From the NCBI GenBank assembly GCA_948099385.1, contig CANUEZ040000103.1, positions 8,728,501 to 8,792,500 of the forward strand: 64,000 nt of DNA, in the 5' to 3' direction. A program made the position numbers and the translations under genes. The notes beneath the pieces were generated by a model. The model was not told where the DNA came from and ran no database searches. It saw only the letters and a program-made list of their open reading frames with translations. The number at the start of each line of letters is the position of its first letter. Position 1 is the stretch's first letter. Of the stretch, positions 46,735-56,152 are shown one piece after another. This stretch comes from Fasciola hepatica (taxonomy: Eukaryota > Platyhelminthes > Trematoda > Plagiorchiida > Fasciolidae).

Positions 46735-46962
46735 TTGATTCATCCCCCGCTAAAAGCAAAGTATCAGGTGCTAGAAGTTCGGTCCCAATCAACTAATGTG
46801 TATCGTTTCTTGGTGGATTCCACAATGTTGACATACACAATTGACTCGTTTTCTAATGGCCTGTGTCGATCCAAGTTTATTCCTCCTCTCAAACTGCACC
46901 CGATCAAAATATTTTGTATTCAATGGTTATTAGGTCAGATGGGGCATTCAGTTCGTAGACAG
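46735..46962 (+). CDS. Exon candidate b (unknown protein)
   Basis: Exactly 76 codons between acceptor tgattcag and donor gtaaat, phase 0 at both ends. Reads LIHPPLKAKYQVLEVRSQST and ends LGQMGHSVRRQ. It is followed by candidate c, also phase 0, so the two splice in frame. This is among the best-supported exons of the series. No family recognised. Confidence 0.5.
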
Positions 46963-47211
46963 GTAAATATCTTTTATCTATTGTATCGCAAATATTTTCC
47001 GATCGATCGATCATTTCCGTCTTTTTCAATTGATCAGTTGGTTTGATTGGATAGTGCAAAAGCACACTAAATCGATGGACAGATAAGTAACATTTATCGA
47101 TCGTTGGAAAAGTATGGCTCCGAAAATCACTTATTCGTATGATGGGATTCATGTCACGTATAAATTAGTTACTCTCCTGCTGTATCTGTATTCGTTACGT
47201 GTCAAATTTAG

Positions 47212-47293
47212 AAAAGTATGCATACAGGCTTGCTTGTTTTTGCATTAGCTCATTCACAACTACTGTGTCAATCCGTTGCCAAGGATCACTCTG
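47212..47293 (+). CDS. Exon candidate c (unknown protein)
   Basis: 82 bp between acceptor caaatttag and a consensus donor gtaagt. Reads KSMHTGLLVFALAHSQLLCQ and ends SVAKDHS plus one base. The LLVFALA stretch is hydrophobic but short for a membrane helix. It joins b in phase. The next exon must supply two bases; no in-phase acceptor was found just downstream (the 47,464-47,652 frame has no usable acceptor). Confidence 0.45.
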
Positions 47294-47683
47294 GTAAGTG
47301 ATTTTTCTTTCACGAAACATGCTTGCAAAAGTTGACTAGTGAACTCAGTGACTATTCTTGTTTCGCTTTGACAGTGTACAGTGTTGTTGATATTCTCGGT
47401 AAATTCTAAAACGTTTTCCTATCAGCTAGAACGCAAAAATAACAGTCACAAACAAGGTTTGGAATGACTGTTATACAAAAGGACAAGGAGAGTGGTTTTG
47501 GTTCAAAAACCATTTTCTATCTATGCAGAGTATCCATTTGTTCACTGTGTACTGAAAAGAGCATCGAGTTTATCACTGGATGGGATTTATTTGAAAAACT
47601 GATAATCATCCTAATAAGAAAACAGTATGAAAGCAGCAGTGAATTTATCTAACTCCTCAGAAAACATTTGCTCTGTGTTTTAG

Positions 47684-47793
47684 AATTCAAATTACGCTTT
47701 TTGAATCCAGAAGGTGATCAAAAGCCCACGCAAAATAAAGGGACTGTGCTGAACCACTCCTGGAACAACGAAGGAATCTCGGCTTGTGAATTT
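47684..47793 (+). CDS. Exon candidate d (unknown protein)
   Basis: 110 bp between acceptor ctctgtgttttag and donor gtgagc. Reads FKLRFLNPEGDQKPTQNKG, then NHSWNNEGISACEF. It ends in phase 0 and joins candidate e in frame. Mirror 37,299-37,408. Confidence 0.5.
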
Positions 47794-47868
47794 GTGAGCA
47801 ATATTTTACAATTTATGAATGCGCTTCATGGAGGCAACTGAATTGACCAAATTCTTTACTTATTACAG

Positions 47869-48117
47869 ATTTCATATATTGTAGTCGAGCTGCGCCGTGA
47901 ATGGTCATTTCATTATGTTGGATGTGAGGATCAATTTACAAACGATCGAAACGGAACCACTTTTGTGTACTTCTTTTACCACAGTATAAGTGAAAACGTA
48001 GACTTGATATGTCTGGATCAAGAAGTCACTTTATTGAATAAAGCGATACGAGCTTGGATGATTTCCAATGAGATAACGCCTAACAATTTCCTATACGCGA
48101 CAGCTGATGATCCATAA
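47869..48117 (+). CDS. Exon candidate e, possibly terminal (unknown protein)
   Basis: Acceptor ttacttattacag, phase 0, then 82 open codons to TAA at 48,115-48,117. Reads ISYIVVELRREWSFHYVGC, NDRNGTTFVYFFYHSIS and ends NNFLYATADDP. The balanced composition with Trp and Cys argues for real past coding. No GT donor before the stop, so it is either the last exon or interrupted. The overlapping frame 48,107-48,346 (ILFYVFSASLAIEYHKRD) may be a further exon in another phase. Confidence 0.48.
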   Translation: MSYIVVELRREWSFHYVGCEDQFTNDRNGTTFVYFFYHSISENVDLICLDQEVTLLNKAIRAWMISNEITPNNFLYATADDP

Positions 48118-48465
48118 TTTCTCCAACGTTTTCTCACCCACTTTAAGTCAGATTCTGTTCTATGTGTTCAGTGCGTCATTAGCAATCGAATATCACAAAC
48201 GCGATTTGATTAGTTGTATTAGCAATTTGTGGCTGATGGTTCAGATCACATCAAAACATTGGAGTTTGTGGTTAGAAACCGGGATAGAGAGAATAAATAT
48301 CTCAAACGCCGTCTTACCACTAATGATGTTCAGAAATATAAATTAAACACCGCATATTTGCATTGCAGAAGTTAAAATAAAACGTCGACAAAGCCGTAAG
48401 TTGGACTGTACTCGATTGTTTTGCCTTTGATATCTATTACTTGAGCCCAAAATATTCACTGATCA

Positions 48466-48690
48466 GTGTGTTTCCACATCTATGGAACCCATTTGTATTC
48501 GATGAAATACAGTTTTGAAGACTGTTTACTATCGCTTTGGAAGCTCTCACCCGAAAGGCGTGCAATGTCCTGCGATGGAAATATTGAATTGGTGGTATGC
48601 TTTCCGGAAGTCTGTGGGTGGAAAATCCAATGCAGTCGTACACGACTTTTACGCTCAAACCAGTTCAACATAGCTGTAAATCGTTTAGAA
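48466..48690 (+). CDS. Open frame before exon f (unknown)
   Basis: Frame reads YSFEDCLLSLWKLSPERRAM, then VVCFPEVCGWKIQCSRTRLL. A gatgaaatacag acceptor-like site lies at its start and gtaaat at about 48,675. The phase does not match candidate f, so a lesion or a different splice site is needed. Mirror about 36,402-36,626. Confidence 0.3.
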
Positions 48691-48701
48691 TAACTTTTCA
48701 G

Positions 48702-48998
48702 ATTGTGACCGAAGTAAATTTGCAAATTTTGTTTCTATATCAGTGTTGTTCCCGACTATCACTTATTCGATGCTTTCCGTGTTGTTCACATCGAAACAGG
48801 CATACGATTGCTTCAGGCGAATTTCTATCGACTTGAGAAAAAACACGAGACTGTTCACATTCAGTGTATTATGTCCCTATGAAACTTGGGAATTATTTCT
48901 GGTTTCGTCGGATTTGCTACCAGAATCTGAAATGGACCATTTGGAGGAAAAGATTTTTGCGTGTCAAAATGCAGTAAAATATAAAACAAATAGAAAAG
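48702..48998 (+). CDS. Exon candidate f (unknown protein)
   Basis: 297 bp between acceptor gaataacttttcag and donor gtgagt. The open frame reads CDRSKFANFVSISVLFPTIT, then DLRKNTRLFTFSVLCPYETW, LLPESEMDHLEEKIFACQNA and ends KYKTNRK. It is the longest exon-like frame in the arm and is intact in both copies; the other arm has gtgaga as donor. Composition fits an extracellular or linker region. No family recognised. Confidence 0.5.
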
Positions 48999-49234
48999 GT
49001 GAGTTGTTTACAAACATTCCTGCAACATATTTGAACGCTTTAATTGAAGCTCATCTCTTGGCTTGTTCTATTCGACTCGTCCCTTTTTTCCCAGTTGTCT
49101 CTATCCCACATGCAAATTCATCGTTTCATCTGTATTAGGTGACACGAAGATCTTTTCTGTTGATATATTAATTTGGCTGAGATTATGGATGTGACATCAC
49201 AGTCCTCTGAATTAATTTGTTGGATAATTTGCAG

Positions 49235-49399
49235 ATCGAAACTGGGACGAAAGAAAAAACATTACATGTGAAACCACAAGTTTGGGTGGGTTCAAATTTG
49301 AACGGGGTTATTCCTTTTGAGCGACATTACCGATATGTTGTTTCACATTATATTATGAATAAATCATCCGCCAATGCAGTTCGCCGGGTGATGTTTTCT
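49235..49399 (+). CDS. Exon candidate g (unknown protein)
   Basis: Acceptor ggataatttgcag, then ETGTKEKTLHVKPQVWVGSN, VIPFERHYRYVVSHYIM and SSANAVRRVMFS before a possible donor gtgaag. The pattern (V/L)xVKPxxxxxNxxxPFxxxYRYxV loosely recalls REJ/Ig-like extracellular repeats of polycystin-type proteins, a weak impression only. Phase with f does not match as drawn. Differs from the other arm at V/R-W and HY/QN. Confidence 0.4.
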
Positions 49400-49886
49400 G
49401 TGAAGATAAAATTGTGTTACTTTAGTTGTCTTAGCAAATTTACATGAGGTGTGGTAGATCAAATCTTATGAATGGCCAAATAGTTTCATATCTTAAGGTG
49501 ATTGTCATATTCATGCTTAGGATAACCAAGTAAGACGATAGAAAAGCAATCAAAGAATACTGTTTCATCTTGTGGTTCATAGTAACTATACGGTTTTTGG
49601 TGACAAATCTGCTGAATATTGCGCATGCATGACCCTGAAAACAAGGTCGTGTGAGCGGTTTTCCTAAAAAGCCTATTCTGATGGCTTATTGATGGAGCAG
49701 TATACAATGAGAACCGGAATATTTGGTGAATTGGTAAACTTTGCTGTGATAATTAGTGTCCAGAACATTTCCGTAAATAAAAAAACTTGTTCACATTGTT
49801 TATATGGAATATGGTATGAAATAGACGCAGTGAGCATTAGTCAATATATTTGACTTGGGTACTGATGTAATCTGCATTTCGATGAG

Positions 49887-50117
49887 GAACGAATTCACAA
49901 CGTGCAATCAAAGCATCCAGAGGGGAAATTTCCCATAGACATCTTCAATGCCACTGAAACGCAGGAAGGGACAAAACAAACTGATTCATCATCCAATCGA
50001 TCCAAAACGCACATAATCAGCCAATCAAACACGGTCACTGATTTCACTCTCTAATAAATTGCAATCTCAACAATATTTGGTCTGAATATCAGTTTACATT
50101 TCGTCTATCTTAGTGAA
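49887..50117. repeat. 231-bp segment present only in the right inner arm
   Basis: Flanks join seamlessly in the left arm (cgatgag then aataaatga, near 35,190). The extra segment starts gaacgaattcacaacg and ends ctatcttagtgaa. There are no terminal inverted repeats or clear target duplication, so it could be a small insertion here or a deletion there. It lies in the diverged outer part of the arm. Confidence 0.7.
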
Positions 50118-50756
50118 AATAAATGATTATTGCATATTGAGGAATTCGCCACAGAAATCGTCCGATGACTTTGAGGTCCCAAAACACATTATGCTAGTTG
50201 ATTTTGGTTGCGTTATATCACGATCGACCTTGTTTATCAGATGATAAATACTCCCTAAAAGACTACTTTACCACTGGGTAATGGAACAAGTTGCGTCTCG
50301 CTTAAAGGAGACTCTATTTTGGTCCTGGTTATGGCCATTCGTTTTCCATGTACATTCGCCATAGGGAAACCATGGAGACGTTCAAGTCCTATTGCCACAA
50401 CTGCAATATTGTGGCCCCAATTTGGTTATGATTAATTCATTTTTATTCTTTTGAAAATAATTTGTCACATATTTTGAGCATTGAGGAGAAGATAATGCGC
50501 ATGGAAGAGCATGATTTAAACAATTGCATCACAGCTGGGTTGGTAAACCGTACACATAAATGCTGCAGTATTGCTCTGAGATTTTAAATAAGTCAACATA
50601 TGATTACCAAGATAGTACTGTGCACTGTGTAAATATAAATGTTGCATCATCTATCTGTGTTTCAAATAATCATCAGTTTTCACATCGATGTCTGGCACAA
50701 AATGGCAAATTTGATGGGTATATTGGGCCGTATAACTAACGGGGAGCGAACATGAC

Positions 50757-50960
50757 ATGAAATGTACATTTGTGGTAGTCTCAAAGTGGAAGATGCAGAA
50801 AACGTTGGACGTTTTGGGCAAGGAGCAGCACTGTAAGTACGGGAATAATTATTCCCGAATGATACAGTTTAATCTCAAATCCAACATTACTTGTAAAAAT
50901 AAAAATGCACCCTGTAGATCCGTCTTAGGAGTAAAGAATCTCACGGAGAGACCAAGATGA
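50757..50960 (+). CDS. Open frame shared by both diverged arm ends (unknown)
   Basis: Reads VVVSKWKMQKTLDVLGKEQH, then MIQFNLKSNITCKNKNAPCR. The mirror (34,353-34,553) shares the frame but differs at several residues and then in its last ten. Retention of an open frame despite divergence makes it a fair exon candidate; splice sites are unclear. Confidence 0.35.
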   Translation: MKCTFVVVSKWKMQKTLDVLGKEQHCKYGNNYSRMIQFNLKSNITCKNKNAPCRSVLGVKNLTERPR

Positions 50961-51021
50961 CCAAACTATAGTGATTGTTGGAACATATGGGATAATGACC
51001 GTACGTATCCCTTAAATATGG

Positions 51022-51390
51022 GTGTCTTCTATTTCGAGAACCTCTTGCCGAGGGTTTTTTCCCTTAGTTAATAATTTTGAGCTGGAAACAGTTGCCTCGA
51101 TCTGTGTGATCTATAAGCTGATATTTATAAACCATGAAAAATTTAGCGGCGTCAAATGCAGAACACTCGGAGAACGTTCTGTTGAATACCACGTGTTGTA
51201 TTTGGATGATTACGAATCACCGAGAACGAGTTTGTTCGCCAACCTATGTCTTCCAGATTCGAAGCAGTCATTTGCCATTACAACACATGTTTCCAACAAA
51301 ACCGATCAATTGAATTATGATAAGATAGTCCAACAGTTTCACTCCTACTCGGCAAGCAAAATAACAAAACGTTTAAACAACTACCAGTAG
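51022..51390 (+). CDS. 122-aa open frame crossing the end of the inner arm
   Basis: Starts in the arm (GFFPLVNNFELETVAS) and runs on into sequence unique to the right side (CRTLGERSVEYHVLYLDDYE, ending SYSASKITKRLNNYQ). The left arm has a similar start but a different 100-residue continuation (33,859-34,305). No domain recognised. It may be an exon remnant whose downstream part was exchanged. Confidence 0.4.
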   Translation: MSSISRTSCRGFFPLVNNFELETVASICVIYKLIFINHEKFSGVKCRTLGERSVEYHVLYLDDYESPRTSLFANLCLPDSKQSFAITTHVSNKTDQLNYDKIVQQFHSYSASKITKRLNNYQ

Positions 51391-51744
51391 GAAATTTGCT
51401 TTGCTACACATTGACTCAATTAGGTACCGAGATCGTGAGGGCAAGTGTAACATCAGCCGGTTCAATTCACTCCGCTGTTTGACAGTTTCATTCGATAATG
51501 AAATACTGAGGAAAGCAAACAGTTGCTTGGGAAATTCAAACAAAAATCGCATACTGACCTAAAGGAAGTGGTTGCTGGTTACCTGAACACTGCATCTTGC
51601 GATTAAGAACTGAACAGTTGAACTACGACCTTAACGCTGAGTAGAAAACTCCTCGTAGATGTGGGGCAAAAGTTACTCTTAACCGATAGACCACAGAGCA
51701 GATTTGAGGCACAAACAAGTTTTCTCTCAGGTTCATCCGTACAC
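51391..51744. other. Unassigned DNA between the inner right arm and the BEL LTR-like segment
   Basis: Stop-rich DNA without motif; no partner in the window. Includes tttgacagtttcattcgata and similar low-information sequence only. Confidence 0.4.
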
Positions 51745-52215
51745 GTCGACACACATCACCTCGTCATTTTCAGTTGCTACTTTTTGTACTTTCACATTGG
51801 TGACGTCTTAGATTATGCAAATTTGTATATTCTAATTACAGATTATTTTCTTACCCTGTGACTGAAGCCCGAAGGCTTCTTCATACACTATTTGTACCGT
51901 AACCATGCTGCGACCCAGTTTCGCTTGACTTCTTGCTGAGTGAACCGTTTATGACTACACTGTCCCGATTTATCGGATAACCTTCTATACTGTTGATCTT
52001 GGTTGCGCACCTGGCTGTAAGTCATTCGCATTCATGTATTTCCATGTATTGCATTGTTTAGAACCACGACATTACGACAAACACGGTTATACATTTGGAA
52101 TTTGTTCTGCTGCTGGTAGCCGTGTACAGCCCACATCGTGCGTAAAGCCAGTGAGACTAAGTTTTCTGCTATACTGACAGTCCAAGTAATCGGGATAGTT
52201 TCTACAGTTAGCCAG
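51745..52215 (+). mobile_element. LTR-like segment upstream of the BEL/Pao gag
   Basis: Starts near tcgacacacatcacctcgtc and resembles the outer-arm segments at 32,496-32,940 (+) and 53,893-54,330 (-), with matching blocks such as cccacatcgtgcg and agtgagacta. It lies just upstream of gag, the place for a 5' LTR plus leader. The primer-binding site is not identified with confidence. Confidence 0.45.
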
Positions 52216-52234
52216 CAACCAATATTCGTCTGAA

Positions 52235-53275
52235 GTGGAGTCAATTCCGTGGAGTACGCAGACTTCTAATGAATATTTGCCTGTTTTTCTGAGAAACCGC
52301 AGAGAGGCTAAGTCAGCAAATGGCTCAACCTCCACAACGAAGCTACAACACGAAATGCGACTGGTTAGGTTGAAGATTAAGCAATTAGAGCTGGAGGCCG
52401 AGGCTGTCAAACGCCTAAATGACGTCCAGGATGAAATCGTCAAAGAGTTGTTCGACGAAAATTGCTGTTTTTGGTCTGAGCCTTCACTTCCACCCATGCC
52501 ACCTCCCGGTGAAAGGCTGAAAATTGTTCACCATTATGTCATGTCCTTACTGGGGTCGAAAACGAGTCAGGAAGACCAAGTTACACTGAATAGACCGGGA
52601 ATACGGGTTCTGCCCTCTAAATCTAGGGAATTCGACCACTTAGGCGAGACTGCCAGGTTGTTGCAAGCTTGTATGAGTGTGCCTGCTCGCCAGTCAGTCA
52701 AACTCGATGAAAACCCCATGGATTACATTGGTTTCATGAGAAGTGTCCAGTCCAAGGTGACCAGGTAAAATAACGACCTCGCCTACCTCTTCGATTACTT
52801 GATTTCGGCCTGTGAGGGGGAACCAACTGAAGTCGTACGGTGGGGCACGGCCCTTGAGCCTCAGGAAGGTTACGATGAAGCCATACGCATACTAGAACGC
52901 AGGTTCGGCAGGCCTCGCGTGATTGCCAGAAAATGTACTGATGAGCTAAATGACGGATCCATGCTGAAGCAAAATGATACCAAGGCGCCGGTGAAATTGG
53001 CGGATCAGATAAAGGTGTGTTAGGCCACAATGAAGAGCCTCGGCTACCAGGCTGATCTGAATGCCTGCCGGACGCTGAGCGCTATTGTGCAAAGACTGCA
53101 AACCAGTGTTCAGTCCAGATGGTTCGGCCGGGCATCCGTCATTCTCAGATCGGGACGGGAGCCCACTTTCGATGAACAGACGAGTTTTGTCAGCGATCAG
53201 GGTGATGCTGCCTTGGCTGGCCTCGTTTACGTGTCGCGACCGGCCATTTCTGTGTCTAGACAGCCAGGTTCTTGA
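52235..53275 (+). pseudogene. BEL/Pao Gag, one frame with two internal stops
   Basis: A single reading frame from 52,235 to 53,275, interrupted only by TAA at 52,766-52,768 and TAG at 53,021-53,023. It has an N-terminal coiled coil (RLVRLKIKQLELEAEAVKRL), the BEL Gag motif LDENPMDYIGFMRSVQSKV, then AIRILERRFGRPRVIARKC and RTLSAIVQRLQTSVQSRW with GREPTFDE, all in family order. Gag forms the particle of these retrotransposons. Few lesions suggest it is younger than the LINEs. Confidence 0.88.
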
Positions 53276-53473
53276 AAGCTCGCTAGCAGGCTATACTTCA
53301 AAGAGCGAGTAGCCACAATCAAGTCAACTGAGACCAAATCATCTAGCACCACTCCTAAACTGCCCCCAAAAAAGTTCGCCCTATATGTGAAAAACCCCAC
53401 GACGTGGACCAGTGAAGTGAATTTCGAGACTTGAAGGTAACAGACTGGTATAATGCCGTGAAGAAGCTGAAGT

Positions 53474-53884
53474 TATGTTTTTTCATACTTAAAGCCTAAT
53501 CATGTAACTAAAGACTGCCGTTCGCGAAAGACGTGTGGTCTGAAGGACTGTAAAGGCCAACACCACCCGATGCTACATCGACCAGAACCTCCAGAATTTA
53601 ATGGTGACCAAAACCTGCCAACAGACAACATTGCTTCAGTTGGTCACGTACTAGAAGACGAAAGTACCGCCGGCCTTCGAACCTCTTGTGCTATATTGCC
53701 AGTCCGTCTCGGAGGTTATTTAGGGGACGTAACAGTGAATGGATTGCTGGACAGTGGATCGGATACAACGTTTGTAGACCGGTCGCTCTTGACAAAACTG
53801 GGTCTAAATGGGAAACCGGAGCTTCTGACGGTTAGGACCATCAATGGTGATTGTGTAACCGAAGCGCGCCCTGCGTTCCATTAA
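53474..53884 (+). pseudogene. BEL/Pao zinc knuckle and aspartic protease, 3' truncated
   Basis: A Cys/His cluster CFSYLKPNHVTKDCR, then TCGLKDCKGQHHPMLHR, fits the BEL knuckle; the first Cys is reached only if one T of the T6 run is skipped. In the same frame (53,570-53,884) the protease motif GLLDSGSDTTFVDRSLLTKL has the active DSG. The frame ends at 53,884, nine bases before the inverted outer arm, so RT, RNase H and integrase are absent. Confidence 0.85.
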
Positions 53885-53892
53885 CCAACAAC

Positions 53893-54330
53893 TTATACTG
53901 TTCAGAGTATTGCGGCCTTCCCGATGTCTAGGGCTGTCGATCTAGCAGATACTTAGTCTCACAAGCTACACGCACGATGCGGGCAGACCACTGTTACGGG
54001 CAATAGAACAAGTTCCAATCGAATAACCGTTTTTATCGATTTTTCGTGGTTTTTCAACCAGGCGAGAAACCAAGAACAATGGACATTAATATTCCGAAAA
54101 TCGAGATAGCGCAAGAAATTAAAACGGTCCACTGAGCAAGTAGCTGAAAGAAACTGTGGCACAGTTTGGTTGCAGTACAACCAGTAAATCAGGAAGCCTT
54201 CACCATCGCCAATCATTAAATCAGTTACAAAGGCATGAATTAGACCGTAGTTGCCACAGTAAAGAGAGTCGTCATTAGACAAGTACAAATAAGCTAAATC
54301 TGTGGGGCAAACGAGAGCACGTGTCAACAT
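53893..54330 (-). mobile_element. LTR-like segment, inverted (outer right arm)
   Basis: Reverse-oriented relative of 51,745-52,215 and mirror of 32,496-32,940. Together with the upstream copy it brackets the BEL gag-protease with inverted LTR-like sequences, not an ordinary direct LTR pair. Confidence 0.45.
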
Positions 54331-54378
54331 GAATGGACAAACCGGGAACTAGATCTGTTAATGTCGTCAATGTATGAT

Positions 54379-54442
54379 GCTCAACGGCGGAGTGCGGTGA
54401 CCGAAACCTTAAGGTCGAGAGTTCTAGCCTTCACTAGATTGT
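54379..54442 (+). other. tRNA-like segment (mirror copy)
   Basis: Partner of 32,383-32,446: gctcaacggcggagtgcgg, accttaaggtcgaga, and a B-box-like gttctagcc with one change from gttcgagcc. Probably a dead Pol III head. Confidence 0.4.
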
Positions 54443-55363
54443 ACAAATGAAACACTCAGGAAGATTATCTTACAGTAGCAATGTAAACCTCAGAGGAAAA
54501 CGATTCATGAGTAAATACATGAACTGTTCCTATATATGCACCGAGAAACCTCAGTATGAACAAATACAGTACCTTAGAAACAGAGAAAATACACTACGAA
54601 TGACTCAGGTTCACGATGCACGTACTCACTACTCATGAGTACCTAAACACACGGAAGAAGGACAAACTCCTACAACGAACAGTGATTGACACAGCAAATG
54701 CTCTCGATCTTCTTCAAAAATTCGTTTATTCACCAAAACAATATTATGATTTCGTAAAAACTAACCAAATGTAATCAAGGTATTCCCAGAGTATTATCCA
54801 TTTTTATTCCCTGATGTTCGGATTTACCCAGTCACTTTTACTCACTTCTCCGCAAAAGATGAAAAACACTCGATGATCAGTACATCTTTGGGAAATAGAT
54901 TCTGTTCCATCTTCTTTGATGTGAAAAATGTCACATTTTGTGTCTTCTTCGATGAAACGATGGATTGCTTGTGACAGGTAATTGCAACATGGTGAACGTA
55001 TATTATTTTACGTGCACATATTTTCATACATGGATATATATACTTATATTTTTCGTCAGTTTCGCCACAGGAGTTAAAGATGCACTCCGCTTATCCAAAA
55101 ATTTGACGGTTTGTATTAACCTTCGAGACCAAATTTTTTCTTCATAAGAAATACTTCAACGAATTGTTGCGAAATTGTTTAGCATAGTACCGAACAATAT
55201 TCACCTTTTGTATCCGAAATTGTAATGATTTTGATTAAAAGCAAATGCACCATGTGATTGCCTACGGCTTTATCTGCTCGCTCATGATTCGTGCATACAC
55301 TATACTGACGTTGCTCAAATTCTGAAACAGCCTTTAGTCATCTAATTGGGCATTGGACGAACT

Positions 55364-55366
<3 letters not shown>

Positions 55367-55450
<84 letters not shown>
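55367..55450. repeat. (TA)n microsatellite, 84 bp, with one interruption
   Basis: Alternating T/A with a single G at 55,432, complementary to the single C in the partner tract at 31,399. It marks the outer limit of palindrome P2. Confidence 0.95.
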
Positions 55451-55869
55451 TTCTTACAAGTGATTGATATAAACTTGCACAATAGTCGACGCTCTGAAAC
55501 CGACCCGAGCAAACTCAGTGTGGTGAAGGTGACACATTCATTTATTTTCAGTGCCTGCCTAGTCAACAAATGTGAGTTCAAATAACTTCTCTTTACGTGG
55601 AGAAGTATGACACGGTAATTCAGTATACTTCAAACTGAGTTCATTTGTTTGTTGAGGATAGTAAAACCGCTGAAAAATGAGGCTACAATGTTCGGAATAA
55701 CAATGCGCGGCTCAGTGACGACGGGAGAAACTACGGATATCCTGCTGCTTTATATATTTCGTAGAGATCTATCAACAAATGATTTATAGAAATTCAATCT
55801 GTGCATTTCAGTCAGTATCTATGAGGCATATCATTGGACTCAATGATCTAACTGTATCAGAATTGGGTA
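55451..55869. other. Unassigned DNA
   Basis: Short ORFs only. No repeat partner or motif seen. Confidence 0.4.
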
Positions 55870-56150
55870 ATGAAAGATCTTCCTGTATTTATGCACCGAA
55901 AATTCCACAGTATTATCCGCAATGGAATCAGTGACCTTCTATTCAACCTCCTGCATTCTAGACCACACACGTCCATCACTGATCTATGTTTCGCTCAAGA
56001 CGCACCCCACCCTCTTCGTAACCGAGTCCATACTACTGAAGTTCCTTACTCCAGGACAAATCTCTTAGGAAGGTTCTACATCACGGTCTATTCCCGTATT
56101 TGAAACAGACTCCCTGAAGACATTCGGGCCTGTCAGACACGACCGATTCG
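55870..56150 (+). pseudogene. C-terminal tail of another LINE reverse transcriptase
   Basis: Frame with DLLFNLLHSRPHTSITDL, then TNLLGRFYITVYSRI, a stop, and NRLPEDIRACQT in the same direction, the (W)NxLPxxIR end typical of LINE ORF2 proteins. It is not the same as the tails of LINE-A, -B or -D. It is cut by DR1 copy 2 at 56,153. Confidence 0.65.
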
Positions 56151-56152
56151 AA

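Larger units (their letters stand above)
43432..51099. repeat. P2 inner palindrome, right arm
   Basis: Inverted copy of 34,228-41,660. The near-identical part is 43,432 to about 49,450. Outward the similarity falls and a 231-bp extra segment (49,887-50,117) appears. Similarity is lost after gttgcctcg (51,099). Confidence 0.95.
53893..55366. repeat. P2 outer palindrome, right arm
   Basis: Inverted, diverged copy of 31,467-32,940, ending in the (TA)n tract. It abuts the truncated BEL protease on its left. ORF 54,447-54,638 has its partner at 32,178-32,378; no protein identified. Confidence 0.88.
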
